Assembly (NCBI GenBank): GCA_014376805.1
Contig: JACMQU010000017.1
Location: 47,167 to 111,166 of the forward strand
Source: Bacteroidia bacterium
Lineage (GTDB): Bacteria > Bacteroidota > Bacteroidia > UKL13-3
Direction of reading: 5' to 3'
Length of the DNA stretch: 64,000 bases
Part shown: positions 30,573 to 40,462 of the stretch, one piece after another
How the letters are laid out: each line of letters begins with the position of its first letter
Numbering within the stretch: position 1 is the stretch's first letter
Notes under the pieces: generated by a model
What the model was told of the DNA's origin: nothing
Database searches by the model: none
Seen by the model: only the letters and a program-made list of their open reading frames with translations
Made by a program: the position numbers and the translations under genes

Positions 30573-31334
30573 TTATAAATTTTCTGAATTAATTGATTTT
30601 TCGTAACCTTCATTACGTATATATTTTTGATTAATTGCTTTTATTTCCGGATTGTTATTTAAAGTATTTACATAGGTTTTCCAATCCTTTTGTGTTCCTT
30701 CTATTTCTATTAATTTTTTAATTACTTCAAAATCTTCTGCAGTGTCTACAGTAAGCCTAATGGCAGAGAGATCCTCCTCATTTTCTAAACTGAAAGCTTT
30801 AAATAATGTACCCCCCTTAAGATCAGAATTTTTCCATATATAGGGAGTTACATGTTCTCTTTCAGAAGTTAATATTGCATCGGTATGTGCTTTTTCAAGG
30901 GCAGAAAATTTAAATACTTCCACATCAATTCCATCCGGGTAGGTAGGGTTTAGCGTATTAGAGGTATAATCTAAATTATTTGATATCGCGGCTTGTATCA
31001 CTTTGTCTATTACAGCCGGATCAATAAGCGGACAATCTGATGTTAAGCGCACCACCCATTCAGGTTTCTCCGGCAGTGCTGTTTGATAGAAGCGGTCTAA
31101 CACATCATTTAACGATCCCTGATAATACCCTACTCCGCATGTATTGCAAATATCTGTGATTTGCTCAACGCCATCTTCATGCGTAGTGGCAACTTTTAGT
31201 ACCGTTATCAGTTTTGATTGTAAGATACGTTTTAAATGGATGGCCAGTAAGGTTTCTCCGTTAATGGTTTTAATAATTTTTTCGGGTAATCTTGTTGATC
31301 CAACCCTTGCTTGTGTAATGGCTAAAACTTTCAT
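30573..31334 (-). CDS. pseF: Cytidylyltransferase (PseF/SpsF-like)
   Basis: MKVLAITQARVGSTRLPEKIIKTINGETLLAIHLKRI, VRLTSDCPLIDP, YPDGIDVEVF, RLTVDTAEDF. Confidence 0.88.
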   Translation of the reverse strand: MKVLAITQARVGSTRLPEKIIKTINGETLLAIHLKRILQSKLITVLKVATTHEDGVEQITDICNTCGVGYYQGSLNDVLDRFYQTALPEKPEWVVRLTSDCPLIDPAVIDKVIQAAISNNLDYTSNTLNPTYPDGIDVEVFKFSALEKAHTDAILTSEREHVTPYIWKNSDLKGGTLFKAFSLENEEDLSAIRLTVDTAEDFEVIKKLIEIEGTQKDWKTYVNTLNNNPEIKAINQKYIRNEGYEKSINSENL

Positions 31335-31336
31335 TT

Positions 31337-32233
31337 TTATGTCCAGTTTTTGGGATATAATAATTCTACTTCCTTAATGTTAATTTTGTTTATTTCTTCA
31401 ATCAATGTTGGAGTATATTCTTTTTTAAATAAGGCAATGTTCTTTATAAGCTGATCTTTATTCTCCACCCCTATAATAATTTCATCAATTGAGGGCTGCA
31501 ATACAACATAGGCTAAGGCTAATTCATCAATAGTCATTTGTAAATCTTTTGCAATATGATGCAAAGCATTAATTTGTTTTTTTAGCGGAGCTAACTGGTC
31601 TGAAAGCTTTTCGGCTTCTTTAAAAAATAAGCCCTGTAAATATATAGATCTTACTTGAATGGTTTTATTGCGAGCTTTTGCTTTATGAAGCAATTCGCCT
31701 CTCTGGTTAAGATTATCAAAACAATTAAAGGGCAATTGTATTACATCAATATCATCACAATTTATAGCCATTAAAAATTCTGTATTATCATAAACCGATA
31801 AGCCGATGCTCTTAATTTTGGCATCCTCTTTTAGCGTGTTCAGATACTTTAAACAATCAGGCTGTTCAATAAAATCGGTATAGCTATGAAAAAAATAAGT
31901 ATTTAAACCTGTTAGATTTAATTCGTTTAGGGTATTGCTTAATTGTTCATTAAGGGGTAGTTTATTTGATAGTTTAAATTTAGAATTTATTCGAAATTGC
32001 TTTTTAGTTTGTTGGATATATGCACCTATAACCTGCTGTGCATTTCCATAAGCCTCTGCTGTATCCAAGGTTAAAATGCCCTCTTGTTTTGCAAGGTCAA
32101 GCATTTCAAACACTTCTTCATGAGTAGGTATGCCGGTTGTATTGTTAATACCATAATTCAGTCCAAACTGAACGGTACCTAAAATAAGTTTATTAATAGG
32201 GTTAATCATGATTAAAGTTGGTAATTCCTTCAT
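31337..32233 (-). CDS. Aldo/keto reductase
   Basis: LILGTVQFGLNYGINN, GILTLDTAEAYGNAQQVIGAYI, TYFFHSYTD, IDEIIIGVENKDQL. Confidence 0.85.
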   Translation of the reverse strand: MKELPTLIMINPINKLILGTVQFGLNYGINNTTGIPTHEEVFEMLDLAKQEGILTLDTAEAYGNAQQVIGAYIQQTKKQFRINSKFKLSNKLPLNEQLSNTLNELNLTGLNTYFFHSYTDFIEQPDCLKYLNTLKEDAKIKSIGLSVYDNTEFLMAINCDDIDVIQLPFNCFDNLNQRGELLHKAKARNKTIQVRSIYLQGLFFKEAEKLSDQLAPLKKQINALHHIAKDLQMTIDELALAYVVLQPSIDEIIIGVENKDQLIKNIALFKKEYTPTLIEEINKINIKEVELLYPKNWT

Positions 32234-32762
32234 ATAAAGAAATCAGATCGAATGCATCGCTTATGGCAGTATGATTGTGATGGTGTGTACCTGAAATATG
32301 AAGTTTTTTTCTGATAGTTTCCCTTTCACAAACTTTGTCAAGCTTATAAATTTTCTGAGCAGCAAGCCTCATTAAATCAATATAATTTTCAGGATTAAGC
32401 GGGCACGATGAATATTGTTTTTTAGAATCGTTCTCCCAAAAAAGAAGATCTTCTTTACCCCAACTATAGCTGTTTGTAATGTTTAAGCAGCTAAGCCATT
32501 CAGAAATTTTAAAATTAACATCCGCGAGACTTTCCGCCTTATCTATATCGCTTGAATTAATGCCTGTAAGTTTGATACAATAAGAGCTAAGTTTTGAGTT
32601 TATAACTGGTCTCACAAATGTTTTAAAAGTATCTCTAACTTTTTTCTTATCATAACATACCAGCCCTATTTCAATTATTTCCGGTGGTAATTCCGGATTA
32701 CTCCAATTAGTTATTAAAGAGTTTTCATCACAGGTAAATTCAAGGTCGAAAAATAATATCAA
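32202..32762 (-). CDS. DEDDh 3'-5' exonuclease-like protein
   Basis: FFDLEFTCDEN...EIIEIGLVCYD (exo I), ADVNFKISEWL (exo II region), HHNHTAISDAFDLISLY (exo III H-x4-D). Overlaps both neighbours (ATGA overlap with PseH, 32 nt with the aldo/keto reductase). Confidence 0.8.
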   Translation of the reverse strand: MILFFDLEFTCDENSLITNWSNPELPPEIIEIGLVCYDKKKVRDTFKTFVRPVINSKLSSYCIKLTGINSSDIDKAESLADVNFKISEWLSCLNITNSYSWGKEDLLFWENDSKKQYSSCPLNPENYIDLMRLAAQKIYKLDKVCERETIRKKLHISGTHHHNHTAISDAFDLISLYEGITNFNHD

Positions 32763-33307
32763 GGTTTATAATCTTCTATACAAAGGCCTAACAATATTTC
32801 ATCATAATATTTGCCTTTTACCATCCATTGTTTTTTTAACAGGCCTTCTTTTATAAACCCAACTTTTTCAAAAGCTTTGGCTGAACCAACATTTTGTTCA
32901 TAGCAACCTGCTTTTATTTTATGCAGGTTCAAGGTAAAAAAGCCGAATTCTGTAACTAGCCTGATAGCTTCTGTTGCAATGCCTTTGCCCCAAAAATCCT
33001 GGTCGCCAATTAATAAACTAATATCACCATAACGGTGAATCCAGTTTATAGGACCTATTTTAATATTACCAATATGTTTATTGGTTTTTTTATCGCACAT
33101 AGCAAAAAATATTTCATTGCTAAGTCCATCCATGTGTTTTACATAATCGGCAATGTTTGCTTTAGACCTTGGATAGTATCGTGTTTCGAGATATTGGTTT
33201 ACCTCCGAATTATTTAGCCACGCATAGTAATTATCATTCACATCGCTTTCTCTTACTTCACGCAGATATATGGTGTTTCCTTCTATAAAATGTTTAATCT
33301 GGCTCAT
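32759..33307 (-). CDS. pseH: GNAT N-acetyltransferase (PseH-like)
   Basis: IYLREVRESDVNDNYYAWLNNSEVNQYLETRY, WGKGIATEAIRLVTEFGFFTLNLHKIKAGCYEQNVGSAKAFEKVGFIKEG. Confidence 0.85.
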   Translation of the reverse strand: MSQIKHFIEGNTIYLREVRESDVNDNYYAWLNNSEVNQYLETRYYPRSKANIADYVKHMDGLSNEIFFAMCDKKTNKHIGNIKIGPINWIHRYGDISLLIGDQDFWGKGIATEAIRLVTEFGFFTLNLHKIKAGCYEQNVGSAKAFEKVGFIKEGLLKKQWMVKGKYYDEILLGLCIEDYKP

Positions 33308-33311
33308 CGTA

Positions 33312-34316
33312 TTAATATTCTATTTTGGTTGATAGTCCTTTTTCGATCCATTCATTTGGAGTAATAAAACGATCACCGGTTTTAATTGTATTTGTAACCT
33401 CTGTTCCATTTTGGTTATATACATTTTTTAAAATTACAGAACCGTCTTTGGTAGCGATATATAGATAACCGTTGTATATTTTATAAACCAGTCCGGCCTG
33501 AAAAGGATGAAAGCCCCCATCATTGGTTTCAACTCTTGATTTTTTTATGCGCACCAGTTGCCCGTTTAGCTGGGTGCTTACACCTGCATACGGATCATCA
33601 AAAGCGCAGATGAATTTATCAATATCACAGGTATTCCATCGCCAGTCTACAAAAGCATTTTTTAAGGTATGCAGCCTTGGAAAGTACATGCTGAAATTAT
33701 TCTGTAAGGGGAAAGGTGTAAAAGTTTTTTTCTTAGAAACTTCATCAACAAATTCCTTTATCATATTAATTTCTTCACTCACTGCATAATTAAAATAATC
33801 ATCAGGAATTCTTGCATCCACAGGAAAAAGATACTCTTTAAATTTTACTATTTCGCCCGAATCAAAAACACCCTGAATCATATCTTCATTAATAACCTGT
33901 AGGTTACAGGCCCCAATTTTATTGCCTCTTAAAATTTGCCAGGTATAATGTGCACCACCGCGGTATTGTGGCAATCTAATTCCCATTAAATCAATTAAGC
34001 GCCCTTCCAGTTTTTCAATTATATGTTTATCAAAACTCCATGCTTCTCCCAAACCAATGGCTAATGTATTATTTGTAATATTTTCAATAAATTTTGGTTC
34101 AACATTAATATTTTCACAAACTGTATAAGGTAATTTGTTTTTTTCAAGATAGTCTTTAAAAGTTGTTCCATCGTTATAAATAACATCAGGCAACTGGCGG
34201 GGAGCAGTAAATATATGGTACTTAAATTTCCCTTCATCTCTCAGATATAAGGCTAATTCAGCAGTACACCTGGATCCTCCCAAAAGTACTATGGTATTAA
34301 TTTCTCCAAAGGTCAT
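33312..34316 (-). CDS. Second formyltransferase-like protein
   Basis: IDLMGIRLPQYRGGAHYTWQILRGNKIGACNLQVINEDMIQGVFDSGEIV, a formyltransferase-type core; divergent from 27421-28293. Confidence 0.72.
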   Translation of the reverse strand: MTFGEINTIVLLGGSRCTAELALYLRDEGKFKYHIFTAPRQLPDVIYNDGTTFKDYLEKNKLPYTVCENINVEPKFIENITNNTLAIGLGEAWSFDKHIIEKLEGRLIDLMGIRLPQYRGGAHYTWQILRGNKIGACNLQVINEDMIQGVFDSGEIVKFKEYLFPVDARIPDDYFNYAVSEEINMIKEFVDEVSKKKTFTPFPLQNNFSMYFPRLHTLKNAFVDWRWNTCDIDKFICAFDDPYAGVSTQLNGQLVRIKKSRVETNDGGFHPFQAGLVYKIYNGYLYIATKDGSVILKNVYNQNGTEVTNTIKTGDRFITPNEWIEKGLSTKIEY

Positions 34317-35595
34317 TGGTTGTAGTTTTTTTTATGAAACCTTTTGCAAAAAATTTTTCCAGGAACTCATATAAAGTTTTAAAAGGAATGTTAAACCTGT
34401 AACAAAGTTCAATAATAGAATTTTTGCCATCCACATTAAATTGAACCTGGTTCATGAATTTATCAAAGAGTTCAGGCTGATCTTTACTGTCAAAATACAA
34501 TCCATGTTTAGTTAACCAGGGCGGAAGAATAAAAACGTATTCAGGTATCGCATCTTTTTCTATTATGTCAACCAGGTAGGTAATAAAATCTAGTGCCTGG
34601 CTTAATAATTCGTCCGATAGTTTATCGGGAGTATCGGCGCTTGAATGGTACTCTTTAAACGGGAATCTTTGCAAAGCCACGCTTGGTACTTGTATGGTTG
34701 GGTATTCATACACTCTTTCTTCATTGCCATAGCCCCCAAACATGTCGGATGTTTTGTACTCACCCAGAATTTCTTTGGCGGCTACCACCATCAGTTTATC
34801 AATATAATTGTTTGCCTTAAACGATTCCTTTATGAGCCAATTTTCTCCTCTGCCCACAGTTTCGAGATTGATCATAGCCTTAGTTTTTTTAACATCATTC
34901 ATGTTATTTCTAACATAGAAAAATGTTCCTATAACTTCAGGGATCAATAACAGTTGATATGAATAATAAGGCTTAAAATTTTTATTCTCTGAAAGCGATT
35001 TAAAGTATTCTATTAACACCGCGCAACTTGATAAATTATCATTACATAGCTCATCAATATGAGCCGTAAAAGAAATGATGGCATCAGACTTACCTTTGAT
35101 CATCAGTTCGCCAACTTTCATTGTACGCTTGTAATCTTTTTCAACTTCAATAATAACTTCGTAATTGTCTTCCGGGAGGCTATCCCAAAGATTTTGTGGT
35201 AAAGTAATACCCCAGTCAGTAAGGCTATAATTATAAGCGTTTCTATGCTCCATAAAATAGGCGTCTTTCAGGATAGGGTGGCAACGAATGTGTTTAGCAA
35301 TTTCTGCTTTTGTAAAAATACCATTTATTGGTTCGCTGTATGCAGCAACAATTAAATGTGAATCTTTATCGGAAGCAATCAATTCGCCCTTACTATTTTT
35401 TATTTGTGCTTTTATAAGTTCCCAGCCAAAGGGTGTTTCCCAGTCATCTGCTTTTTCATCAGGCATGTATTCATGTACATGCATTTGGGGCAGGTGTTTT
35501 CTTACAATATTAAAAGCTTCGTCCATTCCTTTCGAATTGATCATTCGGCGAAGAGGATGAATTTCTTCTACTATTTTTTTTATGTTTGTATTCAT
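34297..35595 (-). CDS. DUF4910/DUF2172-like, M28-type aminopeptidase-like protein
   Basis: ISFTAHIDELCNDNLSSCAVLIEYF, GGYGNEERVYEYPTIQVPSVALQRFPFKEYHSSADTPDKLS (metallopeptidase-like). Track start 35754 runs into the hisF-like gene; MNTNIKK at 35595 is the likelier start. Confidence 0.75.
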   Translation of the reverse strand: MNTNIKKIVEEIHPLRRMINSKGMDEAFNIVRKHLPQMHVHEYMPDEKADDWETPFGWELIKAQIKNSKGELIASDKDSHLIVAAYSEPINGIFTKAEIAKHIRCHPILKDAYFMEHRNAYNYSLTDWGITLPQNLWDSLPEDNYEVIIEVEKDYKRTMKVGELMIKGKSDAIISFTAHIDELCNDNLSSCAVLIEYFKSLSENKNFKPYYSYQLLLIPEVIGTFFYVRNNMNDVKKTKAMINLETVGRGENWLIKESFKANNYIDKLMVVAAKEILGEYKTSDMFGGYGNEERVYEYPTIQVPSVALQRFPFKEYHSSADTPDKLSDELLSQALDFITYLVDIIEKDAIPEYVFILPPWLTKHGLYFDSKDQPELFDKFMNQVQFNVDGKNSIIELCYRFNIPFKTLYEFLEKFFAKGFIKKTTTNDLWRN

Positions 35596-35600
35596 TGCCT

Positions 35601-36386
35601 TTAAGAATGTACCCGGATATTTACTCCGGCATTTTTTATCTGGGAGCGTGTTTGCATGAAATTCTGATCGCGTTGTGCAAAGAATGTTCCTGCGGCAACT
35701 GCATCTGCTTTGCCAATTAAGTAACCATCGGCAAAATGTTGAGCGAGTCCACATCCACCAGAAGTTATTACAGGAATGGAAACATTTTCGGAAACCTGTC
35801 TTGTTACTTCAAGTTCAAGTCCAATCTTCATTCCATCATGATCAATACAGGATAGCAAAATTTCACCTGCACCTAATTTATCAGCCTGCATAGCCCACTC
35901 TATTGGGTTCAAGCCGGTATTGTAACTTCCATTTTTTGTAAACACTTTAAATTTGTTGTATTCGTCAAGCTTATAATCAATACTTACCACAACACATTGA
36001 GCACCGTATTTTTGTGAAGTTAAGGTAATAAATGAAGGATCTTTAACTGCAATGGTGTTAATTGAAATCTTATCGGCACCATTAGAAAGCAGAATCCTGA
36101 AATGATCTTCTGAAGTAACACCTCCGCCCACAGTTATGGGCATAAATATTTCTTCTGACACTTTATGAATAATCTTACTGAGCTTATGGATGTCTTTATT
36201 TTCCCTATCTATATTGATAAAAATAAGTTCATCGGCACCTTGGTCCTGGAATATTTTAGATTGAGAAACAGCATCACCAATTTCTGTAACCTGATCAAAT
36301 TTTTTAGTTACAACCAATACCATCCTGTTAGGATCATACGAACTTGTTTTGAGCTGCAGTTTTGGAATTAATCTTTTCTTCGACAC
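35601..36386 (-). CDS. HisF-like imidazole glycerol phosphate synthase subunit (sugar amidination partner)
   Basis: LIPKLQLKTSSYDPNRMVLV, DELIFINIDRE, MPITVGGGVTSEDHFRILLSNGADKISINTIAV, GEILLSCIDHDGMKIG; next to HisH-like and amidotransferase genes rather than his genes. Confidence 0.88.
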   Translation of the reverse strand: MSKKRLIPKLQLKTSSYDPNRMVLVVTKKFDQVTEIGDAVSQSKIFQDQGADELIFINIDRENKDIHKLSKIIHKVSEEIFMPITVGGGVTSEDHFRILLSNGADKISINTIAVKDPSFITLTSQKYGAQCVVVSIDYKLDEYNKFKVFTKNGSYNTGLNPIEWAMQADKLGAGEILLSCIDHDGMKIGLELEVTRQVSENVSIPVITSGGCGLAQHFADGYLIGKADAVAAGTFFAQRDQNFMQTRSQIKNAGVNIRVHS

Positions 36387-37003
36387 TATGGTTTCCAGTT
36401 AATAAAATTTTCTAAAATTTTTAAACCATGGTCCTGGCTTTTTTCAGGGTGGAACTGTGTTGCAATGATATTATTTTTCATAACAGCAGCAGTAACAGTC
36501 TGACCATATTGATAGGTTGCAACTACATCCAGTTGCGAATTACATTTCATATAATAGGAGTGAACTAAATAGAGATCTGATTTTTGAGGTACACCTTTGA
36601 AAACAACAACATCATTTTTAAAATCAATTTCATTCCAACCAATATTAGGAATGCGTAATGAAGGATCGGAAGGATGAAGCCTGACAACATCCGCATCAAA
36701 CCAACCTAAACCCTCGTATTCGCCGCCCTCATAACTTTTTTTAGCCATTACCTGCATTCCCAGGCAAATACCCAGCGTTGGCTTTGCTTTATTAAGTACA
36801 TGTTCATTTAAAGCCTCTTGAAAATTTTCGGATTTTAATTTACCAATACAATCTTTAAAAGCACCAACACCCGGTATAACAATTTTATCTACATCTTTTA
36901 AGTCCTCCGGGTGTTTGCAAATAGTAACATCAGCACCCAGGTAATCGAAGGCGCTATATACCGACAACAAATTGCCCATGCCATAATCAACAATACCGAT
37001 CAT
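36386..37003 (-). CDS. HisH-like glutamine amidotransferase
   Basis: IGIVDYGMGNLLSVYSAF, VIPGVGAF, LGICLGMQVMA (Cys nucleophile), FHPEKSQDHG. Confidence 0.9.
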   Translation of the reverse strand: MIGIVDYGMGNLLSVYSAFDYLGADVTICKHPEDLKDVDKIVIPGVGAFKDCIGKLKSENFQEALNEHVLNKAKPTLGICLGMQVMAKKSYEGGEYEGLGWFDADVVRLHPSDPSLRIPNIGWNEIDFKNDVVVFKGVPQKSDLYLVHSYYMKCNSQLDVVATYQYGQTVTAAVMKNNIIATQFHPEKSQDHGLKILENFINWKP

Positions 37004-38202
37004 TAACTGGCGGTTGATTTTTTCCAGCGTTCCAGTTGTTGCAAAGCATCTTCCCGTTTCATTTTACCATCCTGCGACCATTGATCGTAATCGGGAAGTT
37101 TTTCGCCAATCTGATTTTCAAACAAACTCATTTTCCAGGGAGAAACTGTATGAGATTTGGTAATTTCATAAAATTCTTCTTTTGTTAAACCAACAAACTC
37201 AAGAAATATTTCCAGACTTGGTGGTTCTTTACCTTCGTATTTATCAATCATTACTTCTCCATCTGCACGGGTTAACCTATCGTGTCTGATATCTATTGAC
37301 GCAAGATGCGTAGGACGCGTATATCCTCTTTTAATGTACTTGATATAATCTCTTACCCCTTGCATATAACATTCAATTTTTTCGTAATTGTATTGTGGCG
37401 GAACATTTTCAACCAGGTCTCCTTCCCATCCTAATTCCCTTCCAATAACTTCCGACTGCATTTTTACATCCCAGGCAATATATGATCCCAGGCAAACAGA
37501 ACGGTAGTTTAATTTTTTAAGATCTTTAAGGGCAGGGTAAGTAAATGGTTTTAAATCTCTATCATCAATTTTACCACCTAAGCGAACAGCCATATCCAAG
37601 GCAGTAATACCAAGATTAACGTACCTGTTAAATCTTTTTTCATCCACTTCTTCAGGTTGGTCATAACTGTAATAAGAAGTATATTCTGCAGAGGGTTCAC
37701 CCCAAAAAATCAAAGGCACTTTTTCTTTGATCGCCACATGCATAGGGTATGAAAAGATACCCGTATGACAATGCCAGCAAAAGTCACCTTTTTCAAGGAA
37801 GCTCTGCAACATGAGTTTCTGAACTACTTTCCAGTTAGGAGTAAATGTATGGAAATCTGCTCCCAGGTTACGTAAAACCTTTATAGTGTTTTCATTTAAA
37901 TTAGGGCGTAAAAAGCCATGGTCGAACCTAACTACCAATGGTTTTATTTTAAACTCTTTCATAAGGTAATACAAAGTCCAGGTACTGTCTTTACCTCCGC
38001 TAAACGGAACTATACAATCATAATCGTATTTGCCTCTATGGCTTTCTATCAGTTCAGCTAATTCTTCTTTACGTTTTGCCCAGTCTATTTTTTCGTTTTT
38101 AAATTCGTTCTGGCGGCAAATATTACATACACCTTCTTCATCAAAGATGATACTTTCATGGGTTTCGGGTAACAGGCATTTTTTACATCTCTTTAATTCC
38201 AT
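37003..38202 (-). CDS. N-acetyl sugar amidotransferase (PseA/WbpG/LpsO family)
   Basis: CKKCLLPETHESIIFDEEGVCNICRQ, DCIVPFSGGKDSTWTLYYLMKEFKIKPLVVRFDHGF, HCHTGIFSYPMHVAI. Confidence 0.9.
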   Translation of the reverse strand: MELKRCKKCLLPETHESIIFDEEGVCNICRQNEFKNEKIDWAKRKEELAELIESHRGKYDYDCIVPFSGGKDSTWTLYYLMKEFKIKPLVVRFDHGFLRPNLNENTIKVLRNLGADFHTFTPNWKVVQKLMLQSFLEKGDFCWHCHTGIFSYPMHVAIKEKVPLIFWGEPSAEYTSYYSYDQPEEVDEKRFNRYVNLGITALDMAVRLGGKIDDRDLKPFTYPALKDLKKLNYRSVCLGSYIAWDVKMQSEVIGRELGWEGDLVENVPPQYNYEKIECYMQGVRDYIKYIKRGYTRPTHLASIDIRHDRLTRADGEVMIDKYEGKEPPSLEIFLEFVGLTKEEFYEITKSHTVSPWKMSLFENQIGEKLPDYDQWSQDGKMKREDALQQLERWKKSTAS

Positions 38203-38219
38203 ACTGTTTTATTTTTATT

Positions 38220-39416
38220 TTAAGCGTAAAATTCTTTTATTTTATTGATAACAAATTCCTGCTCATGTGCGGTTAAGGTTGGATACATAGGTAAGCTGAT
38301 ACAACCTTTATAATAGCTCTCTGCATTTGGCATATCCCCTTCTTTCCATCCAAATTGTCTGTAGTAAGGCATTAGGTGAGTAGGAATGTAATGAATTTGT
38401 GCGTAGATAAGTTGCGTTCTTAAATAGTTATACAATTCATATCTTTTTTCAACTTCAATAATATATAAGTGGTATGCATGTCCTTCAACTGATCCTGATT
38501 GTGATTTAATAAAAGGGAGATTTTGAAAAGCGTCAAAATATGTTTTAGCAATTTCTCTTCTTCTTACAATTCCTTCATCGGCCCGCTTAAGCTGGCTTAA
38601 GCCTAATGCCGCCTGAAAATCTGTAAGTCTGTAATTATAGCCTAATGTTTGCATTTCCATATACCAGCCCGGGTATGTGGTGTCGGCTTCTGTTACTTCA
38701 CGGCCTATTGCAAACTCCAGCGAATTGGTATACTGATCATTTGATTTTGTAATGCCATGGGTGCGCAACATTAAAATTTTTTTATATAAAATTTCATCAT
38801 TGGTTGTAATCATTCCACCTTCACCACAGGCAATATGTTTCACCGGGTGGAAAGAGAATATAGCCAAGTTGGCGAACTTACTATTACCGCAGTTTTGAAC
38901 CGTTTTATTATTGTCAGTAAATGAACCACCGGGGGCATGACAGGCATCTTCAATTATCCAACAGCCATATTCATCAGCAAGTTTTCTGAAGGCTTCCAGG
39001 TTAACAGCACGCCCAGCAAAATCAACCGGAATTATACCTTGATAAGTACCTTTAGGTGAAGCCTCCAATAATTTTTTAACAGCATTAATATCTAACAGGT
39101 AAGTATCGGGATCAATATCAGCAAAAACAACCTCACCACCGCAATACCTCACACAATTAGCAGAGGCTGCAAAAGTTATAGGAGTTGTTATAACTTTTTC
39201 TCCTTCTTTTACCTCTAATGCCATAGCACATAAATGCAATGCAGCAGTTCCGTTTGCAACAGCTACTGCATATTTACTGCCAATATACTTGGCAAAGGCA
39301 TCTTCAAATTCTTTTATTTTTGGTCCTTGTGTTAAATACTCTGATTGTAAAGTTTCAATAACCGCATCTAAGTCTTCACGGGTAATGTTTTGTTTGCCGT
39401 ATGGAATAGTTTTCAT
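38220..39416 (-). CDS. pseC: UDP-4-amino-4,6-dideoxy-N-acetyl-beta-L-altrosamine transaminase (PseC-like)
   Basis: IPYGKQNITREDLDAVIETLQSEYLTQGPKIKEFEDAFAKYIGSKYAVAVANGTAALHL, FSFHPVKHIACGEGGMI. Confidence 0.93.
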   Translation of the reverse strand: MKTIPYGKQNITREDLDAVIETLQSEYLTQGPKIKEFEDAFAKYIGSKYAVAVANGTAALHLCAMALEVKEGEKVITTPITFAASANCVRYCGGEVVFADIDPDTYLLDINAVKKLLEASPKGTYQGIIPVDFAGRAVNLEAFRKLADEYGCWIIEDACHAPGGSFTDNNKTVQNCGNSKFANLAIFSFHPVKHIACGEGGMITTNDEILYKKILMLRTHGITKSNDQYTNSLEFAIGREVTEADTTYPGWYMEMQTLGYNYRLTDFQAALGLSQLKRADEGIVRRREIAKTYFDAFQNLPFIKSQSGSVEGHAYHLYIIEVEKRYELYNYLRTQLIYAQIHYIPTHLMPYYRQFGWKEGDMPNAESYYKGCISLPMYPTLTAHEQEFVINKIKEFYA

Positions 39417-39418
39417 TA

Positions 39419-40441
39419 TTATACTATAAAAGTTGAATCTACATGTTCTAAAATAAGTTCTCTTAGTCTTTCAACAGAATCCCACTCTGTATTATCGCCG
39501 GAGTTGTATTGAAATCCATAAGGCACTTTTGATGCTTTAAAATTCTTCACAAAATCATCCAGTTCCCAGTTTAAGGTAGCCGGTAAGATGGCATAATATG
39601 TACCTAAGTCCCAGGTATAAAATGAATCGGAAGAGGTAATCATTTCTTCATGAATTTTTTCACCCGGTCTGATACCGGTGATAGGTTTATCACATTCGGG
39701 GCCAATAGCTTCTGCCACATCTGTAATTTTATAAGAAGGTATTTTAGGCACAAAAATTTCGCCGCCCCATGCATGTTCAAGTGCATGCATTACCATATCA
39801 ACACCACCTTGTAAGGAGATGTTAAATCTTGTCATTGTTGGATCAGTAATAGGTAATACACCCTCTTTTTTCTTATTTATAAAGAAGGGTATTACAGAGC
39901 CGTTTGAACCCATCACATTACCATACCTTACTACCGAAAATTTGATTGGGTTCCAACCACGAATATTATTAGCAGCTACAAATAATTTATCTGAAGCTAA
40001 TTTTGTTGCGCCATATAAATTAACCGGAGCAGCAGCTTTATCTGTTGATAAGGCAACCACTCTTTCAACACCTGTTTCTAAACTCGCATTAATTACATTT
40101 TCGGCTCCCATTATGTTTGTTTTAACGCACTCCATAGGGTTATATTCTGCAATAGGAACATGTTTCATTGCTGCTGCATGAATAATATAATCAACCCCTT
40201 TAAAAGCGCGTTTTAAACGTTCAAAATCTCTTACATCCCCAATTAAAAAACGTAATTGCGGATATGTATGATTGGGGTATTCCTGCGCCATTACAAATTG
40301 TTTTTGTTCGTCTCTGGAATAAATAACCACTTTTCTCACATCCGGATATTTTGCCAGGATATGTTTAGTTAAAGCTTTACCTAAAGATCCGGTACCACCC
40401 GTAATCAAAACTACTTTATCTTTCAATGTAAAATCGGTCAT
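39419..40441 (-). CDS. pseB: UDP-N-acetylglucosamine 4,6-dehydratase (inverting), PseB
   Basis: VVLITGGTGSLGKALTKHIL, IYSRDEQKQFVMAQEYP, FLIGDVRDFERLKRAF, VALSTDKAAAPVNLYGATKLASDKLF, RPGEKIHEEMI. Confidence 0.95.
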   Translation of the reverse strand: MTDFTLKDKVVLITGGTGSLGKALTKHILAKYPDVRKVVIYSRDEQKQFVMAQEYPNHTYPQLRFLIGDVRDFERLKRAFKGVDYIIHAAAMKHVPIAEYNPMECVKTNIMGAENVINASLETGVERVVALSTDKAAAPVNLYGATKLASDKLFVAANNIRGWNPIKFSVVRYGNVMGSNGSVIPFFINKKKEGVLPITDPTMTRFNISLQGGVDMVMHALEHAWGGEIFVPKIPSYKITDVAEAIGPECDKPITGIRPGEKIHEEMITSSDSFYTWDLGTYYAILPATLNWELDDFVKNFKASKVPYGFQYNSGDNTEWDSVERLRELILEHVDSTFIV

Positions 40442-40462
40442 GATATATTTTATTATTTTTTA

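Noticed and set aside
35601-37003. HisF/HisH genes read as histidine biosynthesis
   Set aside because: No other his genes nearby, and they directly adjoin the N-acetyl sugar amidotransferase; the sugar-amidination role fits better.
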